Shown here piece after piece: positions 51,088 to 61,275 of a stretch of DNA of 64,000 nucleotides (position 1 is its first letter; each line of letters opens with the position of its first letter). The translations under genes and the position numbers were made by a program. Source of the stretch: Symsagittifera roscoffensis. Taxonomy: Eukaryota; Xenacoelomorpha; Acoela; Convolutidae. The DNA lies in assembly GCF_963678635.1 (NCBI RefSeq), contig NC_087070.1, positions 52,116,750 through 52,180,749 on the forward strand, written 5' to 3'. A model generated the notes under the pieces. That model had not been told where the DNA came from, made no database searches, and worked only from the letters and a program-made list of their open reading frames with translations.

Positions 51088-51474
51088 TTAATCAAAGAGC
51101 TGTCGAGCAGCAGAAGAGTTCTGGAGTTTCTCTATAGAACGCAGAGCTGGAAGAGGTTCCATTGCTGGTGGTTGTTTAGGTGGAGTGTTTTGAGGCGTCA
51201 TTGTTTCTGAGAAACCCTCATCTTCATCTAATGTGATGGGGTTTTCGGCTAATCCTGCTTCCTCCCACGGAAAGAGGAAGTCGTCGACTGGTTGAGCTAC
51301 AAATCTTGAGTCAGGAATCTCGGAGTAGTTCATTCCCACATGATCAGAAACTTCCTCCATCATTTGCATTGTTCCAAGTTGGTTCTCTGTGATGGGAACT
51401 TGCATCATATGATGTTCGTTGAAATCCCTTCGTATCACTTCCACCATGTGCCTGACTTGGATTGGGATATCCAT
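51088..51474 (-). CDS. Unrecognised 128-residue acidic protein, copy A
   Basis: A minus-strand frame identical in both copies of the duplication. It is acidic, with a Pro/Gln/Met-rich C-terminal half (P-P-K-Q-P-P) and a patch W-E-E-A-G; no signal peptide, membrane span or Cys. It may be a cargo or regulatory protein of the Polinton. A cluster of CCAAT boxes lies about 300-430 bases upstream on its strand. I do not recognise the family. Confidence 0.45.
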   Translation of the reverse strand: MDIPIQVRHMVEVIRRDFNEHHMMQVPITENQLGTMQMMEEVSDHVGMNYSEIPDSRFVAQPVDDFLFPWEEAGLAENPITLDEDEGFSETMTPQNTPPKQPPAMEPLPALRSIEKLQNSSAARQLFD

Positions 51475-51764
51475 TCGTGCCAGAAAACTCCAGAGATTGT
51501 TTCTCGCACTTGAATTTAACTAGATCAGCTGAAAATTCTACAGAGTATATGAGGTTGCTGTTTTGCACTGAGAAGATCAATTTGAGCAACAAATTGAGGA
51601 AAAGAGTAAAAACAAGAAAGAGCTGAGAGAGGGGTAGCTGACGGAAGTTAAGTTGAAATTAGGGTATTTAGAGCTGAGAGAGGAGGTAGTTGACGGTAGT
51701 TAAACTGAAAATAAAATGAGTTTTGGTTAAGAGAGGAGGGTACCTCCAACTCGAATGTGTAGGT

Positions 51765-51905
51765 TTGACCAATCAGAGTTGATTTTCCTTATTTGGATTG
51801 TAGTCGTGTCCAATCAGATTTCGGCTCCTTTTATGGCGTTCTTTGATAAAAGCCGTGTCCAATCGGAAACAAAGCTCCATTTTGGGCATTGTCGTTTCCA
51901 ATCAC
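51765..51905 (-). promoter_or_regulatory. CCAAT-box cluster, copy A
   Basis: Four CCAATC boxes at 51769, 51810, 51859 and 51898, spaced 39-49 bases apart, each in a loosely repeated context ('cgtgtccaatc', 'cgtttccaatc'). Clustered CCAAT boxes are classic NF-Y-type promoter sites. Read from the minus strand (ATTGG) they lie upstream of the 128-residue frame. Duplicated at about 55421-55557. Confidence 0.5.
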
Positions 51906-51972
51906 AAAAATGTTCATTTTTGTTCTAGTTGTCGTATCGAATCAAAGAAATTTTTAAGGACTTGAATCTTAA

Positions 51973-52655
51973 GGAGAATAGAGACGTATTGTGTACTCAT
52001 CGTCCAAAAAATTTGTCTCTATTCCAGCTGGTAAGTAAAATTTTGTTGAAACTGAGCCACTATTACTGCAATACTTAAGTGAATCAATTGTTTTTGGGGT
52101 TAAATCAATAAGTAAATGACCATAAGGAACGAATGTTGCATCTTGATACCACTCTTTCAATTGAGATCCTAGACATAGTTGTTGACTTAATGTATTGATT
52201 TGTAAAACATACCTCGGCGACTTGAACGAGACTATGTGTGTATTTTGTAACTCTACATCTCTTCCTAATTTATTTTGATGAAATACATTGTGTTTGATGT
52301 ATATTATATTCAGTCCCCTGTGTCTCCCAGCAGTAGCAGTTTTTACAAATTGTTTGGAGTTTAAAATTTCTTCACAAGAATCATCAAATATAAGCAAGTA
52401 CTTAGCTCCGTTATCGGGAAGATTTTCAATCAAGTCAAAATCTACTCCTTAGATAAATTTAAGGTTTTTTCTTTGCATTTGATTATAAAGAGGTTGATAA
52501 TGTTGATAAAAATTTTAAAAAAATTGTCGAATGCTGGTGGAAAAGTACCAATTTTCAACCAATCAAAAATAAGATGAAATTTTCCAGATCCACTTCGTCC
52601 AACTAGGGAAATAAAAATTCGTTTTTTTGGTAGATATTATTTGATTCATAGCTTT
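51973..52655 (-). pseudogene. Polinton packaging ATPase, partial copy B
   Basis: The portion of the ATPase gene contained in the duplicated segment, including the Walker A and Walker B regions. It stops at the duplication junction. See copy A for motifs. Confidence 0.75.
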
Positions 52656-53010
52656 GGAGAAGGTAAAATATAACCGACTGTACTTGAGAAGAGAGCTACC
52701 CAAACTGTTATTTCTTCACATGTGGTGGATAACACAATTCGAACGATTGCACATACTAGCATCAAAACTATAACAAAAAATTGGCACAAAAAACTAAGAG
52801 AGATCTATTACATGTACGTCCAAACAATTTCCATGATTTTCGTTCATGATTTTCTTCATCAAAAACAAAATTTCCTAAATTTACAGGTTGTCACATTGAT
52901 TGACCATTTTAACTCTAAAAAGAAAAAATTGACAATGAAATTTAATTAAAGTTTGAAAATGGTAGTACATTAAGATTAAAATAAATTACAATTTGTTAAA
53001 AAAACGTCGA

Positions 53011-53374
53011 GTCAATGTTCCGTATGCAAATGCTTTTTTTCTGCTCAGGGAAGAGTTTTTCCATGATGAAATGGGTAGTTGCTACAACTCCAATCATATT
53101 CTTCATCTTACATTTCTCATAACCTTTTGCAAAAAATTCCGTTTCTGTGGCTTCTAGATTTTTCACTATTTTTTAAAGTTCAGTATATTTTTCGTAACCA
53201 CTGCTCCAATTGATTCCATGAAGATGCTGTGTACACCAAAAAGAATGGGATGTTGGTTTGAAATTTTTGGGAGACAGAAAAGAATATCCTACAGTTTGTC
53301 CATCCTTATAAACTCCTAATTCTTCCACTATATTGTTTTCAATTCATTCAATATCCAAAACAACTAGACTCATT
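53011..53374 (-). pseudogene. Exonuclease-like Polinton protein remnant, copy B
   Basis: Duplicate of 49421-49783, with the same landmarks. Nothing distinguishes it apart from point differences in the surrounding repeat. Confidence 0.4.
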
Positions 53375-53530
53375 CTGTTAACTGTTTTCTCTGAAGTTTT
53401 TTGGTTAAAATGATTAACAATTGAACAATGAATATACTGATGAACCAAATATTTTAATGTATAAACAGAAAAATAATCCAGTCACGTGACCAAGAAAGCA
53501 TGAAAATTTTATTCAGAATGTTGTCAAAAA

Positions 53531-54234
53531 TTGCTATTTATTTCCGTTTCCAGTGATTTTTACGAAAAATATAAAGTAACCAATAATATTTGTGTCTCTA
53601 CCCACAATTCTTACTGTTCTTTGGAAAATTGTAAGTTTCACATACTTCTGATTGGTTCATCTTTCGATCAAATTTACATCGATTGGGTAATTTTCATTTC
53701 ACATACCAAATTATCGATTGTCTTTACGCTCTGTACAAATACAGATTTTATCCGAAAGTTATTTCATCAACTGGCGAAGTTTTCAATCAACTTGACCGCG
53801 CTGTTCATCCCAATTTGAAATGGAAAGGAGCACAAAAAATGCCAAGTGTTGCAAAGAAAAGACTGTTACGCAAAAACTTCAAGCGTCACTGTTTATGTTC
53901 CAACCAGAAACTAGCTTCCACACAAACTATTGGTTCAGCTTTTCTAGAAAGAGTTCGTAAAGTACAAAACTCAAAATATGAACATGATTTGCTAAAAGTA
54001 TTTCACTGTTTTATTGATGGTTATGGATTTGCAAATAGTGATCATGTCAATTTTTCAATAAAAACTTTTGATATCCCATCTATTTTCTCTGATATGTTTA
54101 CGAAATTACCAAAAATTACCAAAATAAACTCAACGTTTTTTAGAAAATTTGCTAAAATAATTTTGAAACATGTAAGAAAGGTAAATATTTTTTTGATTTT
54201 CAAAAAGTTGCAAAAAGTGTTTCAATTTTTTTAA
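53531..54234 (+). pseudogene. Unrecognised plus-strand Polinton frame(s), copy B
   Basis: Duplicate of 49941-50569. The end of the frame runs into the minisatellite and reads differently from copy A. The product is unknown. Confidence 0.3.
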
Positions 54235-54576
54235 ACAAAATGCAAGAAGTGTATCAATTTTTTTGACAAAATGCAAAAAGTGTTTCAATTTTTTAACAAG
54301 AAGCGAAAACTGGTTCACTTATTTTCCTACAAATGCGAAAAGTGTTTCACTTTTTTCCACCAAATGCGAAAAGTGTTTTACTTTTTTCGATAAAATGCGA
54401 AAAGTGTTTCAACTTTTTTTGACAAGATGAGAAAAATGTTTTTCTTTTTTCCTACAGACGCGAAAAGTGTTTCACTTTTTCCTACAGATGCGAAAAGTGT
54501 TTCACTTTTTTTCCTACAAATGCGAAATGTGTTTTTTTTTACTTTTTTCGATAAAATACGAAAAGTGTTCGAGTTT
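54181..54576 (+). repeat. 31-bp minisatellite, copy B
   Basis: Same array as 50590-50935 with two additional units of the 'aaatgcgaaaagtgttt' type. Chance frames across it on the minus strand are not genes. Confidence 0.8.
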
Positions 54577-54739
54577 CTTAACATATAGGCGAGTTCGGAG
54601 CACTAAATTATGTTCTAATTGCTTTTTAATGGTTTACCTTGAACCTCTCATCTATTCTCATAATTGAAATGATAATGAAAAAATTAATTCATTACAGAAA
54701 ACGAAGTCAATATCAAACAACATTTACTTACAAAAACAT

Positions 54740-55126
54740 TTAATCAAAGAGCTGTCGAGCAGCAGAAGAGTTCTGGAGTTTCTCTATAGAACGCAGAGCT
54801 GGAAGAGGTTCCATTGCTGGTGGTTGTTTAGGTGGAGTGTTTTGAGGCGTCATTGTTTCTGAGAAACCCTCATCTTCATCTAATGTGATGGGGTTTTCGG
54901 CTAATCCTGCTTCCTCCCACGGAAAGAGGAAGTCGTCGACTGGTTGAGCTACAAATCTTGAGTCAGGAATCTCGGAGTAGTTCATTCCCACATGATCAGA
55001 AACTTCCTCCATCATTTGCATTGTTCCAAGTTGGTTCTCTGTGATGGGAACTTGCATCATATGATGTTCGTTGAAATCCCTTCGTATCACTTCCACCATG
55101 TGCCTGACTTGGATTGGGATATCCAT
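54740..55126 (-). CDS. Unrecognised 128-residue acidic protein, copy B
   Basis: Predicted protein identical to that of 51088-51474, including its upstream CCAAT cluster at about 55421-55557. Preservation of the frame in both copies reflects the recent duplication and is not proof of function. Confidence 0.45.
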   Translation of the reverse strand: MDIPIQVRHMVEVIRRDFNEHHMMQVPITENQLGTMQMMEEVSDHVGMNYSEIPDSRFVAQPVDDFLFPWEEAGLAENPITLDEDEGFSETMTPQNTPPKQPPAMEPLPALRSIEKLQNSSAARQLFD

Positions 55127-55622
55127 TCGTGCCAGAAAACTCCAGAGATTGTTTCTCGCACTTGAATTTAACTAGATCAGGTGAAAATTCTACAGAGTAT
55201 ATGAGGTTGCTGTTTTGCACTGAGAAGATCAATTTGAGCAACAAATTGAGGAAAATAGTAAAAACAAGAAAGAGCTGAGAGAGGGGTAGCTGACGGAAGT
55301 TAAGTTGAAATTAGGGTATTTAGAGCTGAGAGAGGAGGTAGTTGACGGTAGTTAAACTGAAAATAAAATGAGTTTTGGTTAAGAGAGGAGGGTACCTCCA
55401 ACTCGAATGTGTAGGTTTGACCAATCAGAGTTGATTTTCCTTATTTGGATTGTAGTCGTGTCCAATCAGATTTCGGCTCCTTTTATGGCGTTCTTTGATA
55501 AAAGCCGTGTCCAATCGGAAACAAAGCTCCATTTTGGGCATTGTCGTTTCCAATCACAAAAATGTTCATTTTTGTTCTAGTTGTCGTATCGAATCAAAGA
55601 AATTTTTAAGGACTTGAATCTT

Positions 55623-56460
55623 CCAAATAAGTAAAAATATACACAAAAGCAATTGCAAAAATAATTGACCAAAACTTGTTTGCAGTAAAAATAAGAAATA
55701 TTGCTGATATAAGTAACAAAAGAAAAAAAATTAAAAAAAGTAACATCTCTGCAATTTTTTTCATCAAGTTAATTGAATTGTTGGTATGTAATCAATGAGA
55801 ATTTGCTGATTTTTGAGTAGATAGTCAAGTTCTTTAATTTTTATGTAAATGAGGGAGGATAACTCAAAGTTGACGAGTTTTTTAAAGCAAACCTCTGGAA
55901 ATCTGATTCCAAACCGATTCCCTTGTGAGGTGTAATTCAGCCGTAAGTTTAAAATTTTGATACGCAATTTGTGGATCAAAAGTAAACTCCTTGATTGAGT
56001 AAGTTTCTCTGAAGAGACCTTTACTTAGCCAGATAACTCTATTTTGGACAACATAAACGTCCAAATAATTATAAAAAAAAAGTAAGAGTCAACATCTATT
56101 TCATCAATAAGAAAATCAGTTGGAACTTCTTCTTTTTTCTTGTAAAGTAACTCGAGGAAGCTCAAATGTTTTTTTGATAGACATTTTTCAAATAAGGAAT
56201 AATGATTAAGGTTTTTTAAAAATAATAAACAGTTCACTTTTAGAAAATGCTCCATTCTGTTTGGTTGATTTCCCACAAACAGTGTTGCTAAAAGAATACT
56301 CATTTCTGATTGGTTGATTTTACCCATGGAACAGTAAATAAAACTTATTTCATTCTGATTTTTTTTACGTTAAAAGCAATCGCTTTATACTTTATATAAC
56401 TACTTGAAATTGATTTCAAATATTTTGACAATTCAAAGTAAGTATAAATAATTTATTAAT
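55623..56460 (-). other. Polinton segment with unrecognised minus-strand frames
   Basis: Minus-strand frames at 55764-56064 and 56025-56327 (60-100 codons) might be parts of an unrecognised protein; they have ordinary amino-acid usage but no motif I know. ATTGG boxes occur near 56272 and 56312. Otherwise AT-rich. Confidence 0.3.
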
Positions 56461-56529
56461 TTTTTTGGGACATTTAAACCTCCCAATTTTGTAGGTACCA
56501 TGTACTTTTATTTAATTTTGCTACAAGCT

Positions 56530-59500
56530 AAATCTCTCACTTTTTTTCAGATGCCTTCACTCAACAGGAATGAGAAAGTAAAATGTGAGGACTGTGACAA
56601 AAAGTTCAGAAGGTCCGATACGGCTCGACATCGCAAGAGTTGCGTGCGAGGAGTTATTTGTTGTCCTGAATGTAATTATTGTACTTACAACCAGCAAGAA
56701 ATGAATTATCATGCGGCCAAGAAGCATGCCCCATCAACTTCCAAGCAATCAACGGTTTGTTCGTCTTGCGAGAAGGAGTTTCCGAATTACTACTCTCTCC
56801 AACAGCATCGGAGAAAAGAACATGGGGCAAAACAACGGAAGTCAAGTGATACGGTGGCAGACTTGAACAAGATTGTGGAGGAGGAAGGGGATGATGGAGA
56901 AAAACTCAAAGAGGAGTTGAGTGCTTGTCAACACTTCCTGGTTGACACTGAGATGGAGAATGGGAAGCATAAGATATTTAACTTTCAAATGTCAAAATTA
57001 GATAACAAAATTATCAACTAGAAGCTTGAAGAAGTCTTCAACAAGCTAGACTCTGCTGGAAAAATCAATATTGCTCTTGGATTTGTTCTCCGTATTGTCG
57101 AAACGGAAGAATATCTGTATTATTATGCACACGAAAAGAAAACTTTGTTCGAAAAATGCATTTACTGTGTACAAAAGCGGATTTGATTTCAATTCAGGGA
57201 AAAGTTGAAAAGTTTGATATCGTGGAGCAATGCACCCAAGAACGTCAGAACACAAAGTGGAGGTTCAATTTGATCACAAATATCACTAATTTTGCTGCAC
57301 TACTGAAAAACATCCCAGTGGGATGTCCAGACTCTGTCTTGCTTGAACCTTTACTACGACATAAGCAAGTAAACTGTCTTTTATCGGACAAAGATAAACA
57401 ACCATACAAAAATCATCTTTGTCTTTTCCGTGCATTAACAATGTATTTGCATGGTCATAGTAACCGCGATGCTCATACATCTCAACTATTCACTTCTCAA
57501 AATCTGGACACAAGTTTATATCAAAATCTGGACACGATCCGTGAAATTGCTAAGATTCAACAACCATATCATTCATACGAACGATATTGATTTATTCTTC
57601 AAGTGTTTCTGATGTCCTAGCTGTAACTGCTTCTTCAACAGATCAGACAACTTCAACAGACATCTTGTGTCTTGTAAAGATAGAGTGCGACACATTTATC
57701 CAAAGAATGTATATACACTTCGAGAAACGCTATTTGAAAAGTTGAAAGGTTTCAATATCCCAGTTTCGAAAGATAACACACTATTCAACAACATAGCCAT
57801 TTTCGATTTTGAATCGATATGTGTTCCATCAGATGAACTGAAAGCTACCCAAACAACAACTTGGATTGAAAAACATGTTCCAATTTCTGTATCAATATCC
57901 TCGAACCTGATAGATGAACCAATATTCCTTTATAACAAGGATCCGCAAAAATTTATGATCGATTTTTTAATCAAACTCGAACTTTTGACTGAGAAAAGTA
58001 AGCTCGAAATGAGAACTAAATTTCAAGACGTGGAAAGAGAAGTGAATGAGTGGAGTTGAAAAACTTTCCAGGAGTTGAATGAAAGATGTCGAAATTATCC
58101 AACTGAAAACTTTGATTACGAAGATGAATGTATAGAGGAAACTGATATGTCAACTCAGTTTTTGAGAATGCAGAAAAATCAGCTGATTGATTTGAAACAA
58201 GATCTGGAGAGGTATGTTAACACGTTACCTGTATTTGGGTTTAACAGTAGAAGATATGATCTGAATTTGATCAAGAGCTATCTGATTCTCTACTTAATCA
58301 ATGATAAAGAAGCTGAACCTATGGTTATCAAAAAGGCTAACGATTTCATATCCTTCAAATTTGAGATTTACAATTTCTCAATATCATGAAATTTTTGGGT
58401 TGAGCAACATTTCTAGACTCCTTTCTTAAAGCTTACAAAGTCAGTGAGACAAAAGGGTTTTTCCCTTAGGAGTGGTTTGACAGTCCAGACAAGCTCGAGA
58501 GTGAAGAATTGCCTCCATACGAAGCCTTTTTCATTAAACTGGGAAAAAAACAACCCTCTTGATAAAGACTTTAAGGATTACCAGAACCTGAAGTCAAGTG
58601 GACTTGATGAGCAGCAAGCACTAAAGAAACTTCAAATCAAGTTAGCACCCGCATCTGGATGGGATAATTACAAATATTTACAGGAGATTTGGCAGAAACA
58701 TGGAATGACTACATTTAAAGATTTTTTTGCAGTGGTAAAACAACAAAGATGTTGTTCCAACCCTTGAAGCAATGCAAAAAATGGTTCAGTTTTATCATCA
58801 GAAAAAATTGATGTTTTAAAACTTCCAAATCTGGCAAATATTTGTCTGCAAAAATCAACCAATGAAAAATTCTACCCTTTTTGCGAGATTTGTGCCAGAA
58901 AATTAGAGAGGATATGAAGGGTGGACCATCAATTGTGTTTACGCAAAAAGCTGTTGTGGATGAAACCTTTATCAGGGATTCATCAAATGTCTGCAAATCA
59001 ATGGTTGGAATTGATGCGAGCCAGCTCTATCCGTATTCAATGTGTCAAGACATGCCAACAGGATTGTACACAAGATGGGAGTTTGATTCCGATATGCAAA
59101 AATTCAAGGCTAGACATAACCGATCTTGCATTTTTGAGAACATGGTCAGGTCTTACTACCAAGAAACCAGACCAGAATGCAGAATTGAGAGCTTCCACAC
59201 ATCTGGAAATCAAAAGAAAATTGACTGTTTCAATGTTGATGGATATTGCAATCACTGCAAAACAGTATTTGAAGCAATGGGATGCTAATACCATTTTTGT
59301 ACTTGCCAGGAGACTCGTCCCTCACTTAGCGATGAAGATATTGAGAGAGGAAACAAAAGGAGAGAAATGGATGACTTGAGACGTGAGTATATTCGCGAAA
59401 AAGGATACAAAATCGAAGAGATGTGGGAATGTTAATGGTGGCAAAACTTCAAAACGAACGAAAAAATAAAGAATCATATCCGATCGAACTTTGCCTACAA

Positions 59501-60700
59501 AAGACCTCTCTCTACTGATTTTTATTGGGAAAAATAAGAGATGGATCTCTTTATGGCTATATTCAGTGTGACTTAGTTGTTCCAGACGAACTGAAAGCAA
59601 AATTTTCTAATTTTCCTCCAATTTTTAAAAACACTGAAGTTGGAAGAAATGACATTGGAGAATATATGCATAATTATGCCATTGAAAATGATCTTCTTAA
59701 GCATCCCCAGCGATTGCTAATATCTAGTTTCAAACTAAAAAATGGTTCCATCATTACTCCTCTTTTCATTTTCTGCTTGGAACTTGGCTTACAGTGTACA
59801 AAAGTTTACCGCTTTGTACAGTATCTCTCTCGAAAATGCTTTAACAAGTTTGTTCAGTCGGTTGTTGATGCTAGAAGGGAAGGAGATGAGAACCCTTTAT
59901 CCGGTGTTGTTGCAGAGACTATGAAGCTTTTAGGTAATTCATCCTACGGTTACCAGATAACGGACAGATCGAGACATACGATCACAAAATATTTGATTGA
60001 TGAGAAAACACACAAAGCAATTAATGAACCACTCTTCAAACGATTGAACACCGTTCAGAACGACTTGTACGGGATTGAGTTACTAAAGTCAACAATTGAG
60101 CACAAAGAACCCATAATAGTCGGATTTTTCATTCTGCAGTATGCAAAGCTGAGAATGCTTGAGCTTAACTACAATTTTTTCGACAAATTTTGTGATGTTA
60201 ATCAGTTCGAGGAAATAGAAAAGGACACGGATTCGCTGTATTTAGCTCTTACTGAGGAAAACTTGTATGATTGTATTCGTCCGGAGAAAAGAAGTGACTG
60301 GGAAAAATTGAGAGAAAATGATTGTAGAGATTCATTCAGAGCAGATTCGAAAACAAATTTTTTTCCACGAACACGTTGTAGCGTTCACAAGAAGCACAAT
60401 AAACGGGAGCCTGGTCTGTTTACAGAGAATTTTAGATGTACGGAGATGCTATGTTTATGCAGCAAGACTCATTGTTGCTATGACAACAAATCAGACAAGA
60501 TGAAGTTTAGCAGCAAAGGATTGAATAAAAGACTTCTAGAGGAAACCGGTGATGGTCCTATGGGAAAATACAGGAAAGTACTCGACGAAGCAATGAACTG
60601 GACTTCAACAAACAGAGGATTTAAAACCATTAATCATATGGTTGCTATATACGAGCAAACAAAGAAGGGATTGAGCTACTTTTATCAGGACGAGTTCTGA
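56530..60700 (+). pseudogene. Polinton family-B DNA polymerase remnant with N-terminal zinc fingers
   Basis: Plus-strand remnant of a protein-primed polymerase. The N-terminus (56530-57021) has three C2H2/C2HC zinc-finger-like units followed by an acidic linker. Next comes a segment with N-H-L-C-L-F-R-A-L, common upstream of Polinton polymerases, then exonuclease motif I (F-D-F-E-S, near 57805), polymerase motif A (S-Q-L-Y-P, near 59020), motif B (N-S-S-Y-G, near 59940) and motif C (D-T-D-S, near 60225). It would replicate the element from a protein primer at the TIR. A TTTTTCAG acceptor lies directly before the first ATG. The gene is broken in several places. Confidence 0.85.
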
Positions 60701-60972
60701 CGAGTACTTTATCAAAGACAAGTTCAGGACGACGGAATACACACAAAAAACCTTTGAACTTGTAAATAACTGATAGTGTAAAAGCATTCAATTCAGTATT
60801 GATTAGCTAACTGTAAAGTTGTGGTAAAATGATTATACGAAGCAATGATTTATATTCTTCATCTTTTGAATATACCTTTTTTTTCAAAAAACATGATTTT
60901 TTTCTCAAAGTTTCGTTAGGTTTCAGTATAGCTTTAGATAGTTTTCTCGTTGAATCAAACCTATAAAACACC
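60701..60972. other. Polinton right arm without genes
   Basis: AT-rich spacer between the polymerase remnant and the right TIR. No frame or repeat stands out. Confidence 0.5.
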
Positions 60973-61269
60973 GTAGCAGCTAGCTAAGAAACGCAAGTAT
61001 CGGCAAAATTGAACTGAAAAAATTTGGGCGCCAAAAATTTTTCTGAAACTTACCATCTTACCATCTGAAACCTACTATCTTAATTCATTGGAAAACCTAT
61101 TGCCTATCTTAATACATTGGAAAACCTATTCCCTATCTTAATACATTGGGAAATCTATAGCCTATGTTCATACATAGGGTGCTGACCGGATACTCTATAG
61201 CCTATGTTAATACATGGGGTTCAGCACCCACTCCCACCCCCCTCCACATCGCCTCACCCTTCTACTACT
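60973..61269 (-). repeat. Polinton right terminal inverted repeat
   Basis: Reverse-complement match to 42219-42480 at about 90% identity. It holds one more 'ccaatgtattaagatagg'-type subrepeat (about 28 bp) than the left TIR and ends TTCTACTACT. Confidence 0.85.
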
Positions 61270-61275
61270 CTCGAT
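61270..61275. repeat. Polinton target-site duplication, right
   Basis: CTCGAT directly follows the right terminus and pairs with TCCGAT at 42213-42218 (4 of 6 identical). Confidence 0.6.

Larger units (their letters stand above)
48381..51970. repeat. 3.6-kb tandem duplication in the Polinton, copy A
   Basis: From 'ggagaatagag' to 'cttgaatctt' this segment is repeated directly at 51973-55622. About ten substitutions and small indels are visible, plus a 60-bp length difference in the minisatellite. Only copy A keeps the left (C-terminal) continuation of the ATPase gene, so copy A is joined to the original left flank. Confidence 0.92.
51973..55622. repeat. 3.6-kb tandem duplication in the Polinton, copy B
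   Basis: Direct repeat of 48381-51970, 60 bp longer because of extra minisatellite units. It joins the original right flank at 55623. Near-identity (about 99.7%) makes it far younger than the Polinton itself. Confidence 0.92.
42219..61269. mobile_element. Polinton/Maverick element, 19 kb, broken
   Basis: It starts AGTAGTAGAA and ends TTCTACTACT, the AG...CT ends typical of Polintons, with 262/297-bp terminal inverted repeats and a degenerate 6-bp target duplication. Gene content is diagnostic: family-B polymerase, retroviral-type integrase, FtsK/A32-like packaging ATPase, adenain-like protease, major capsid and penton-like proteins. It carries roughly a dozen or more breaks over its genes and TIRs that differ by about 10%, so it is an old copy. 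An internal 3.6-kb tandem duplication is much younger. It lies within pol of the old Gypsy copy. Confidence 0.9.
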
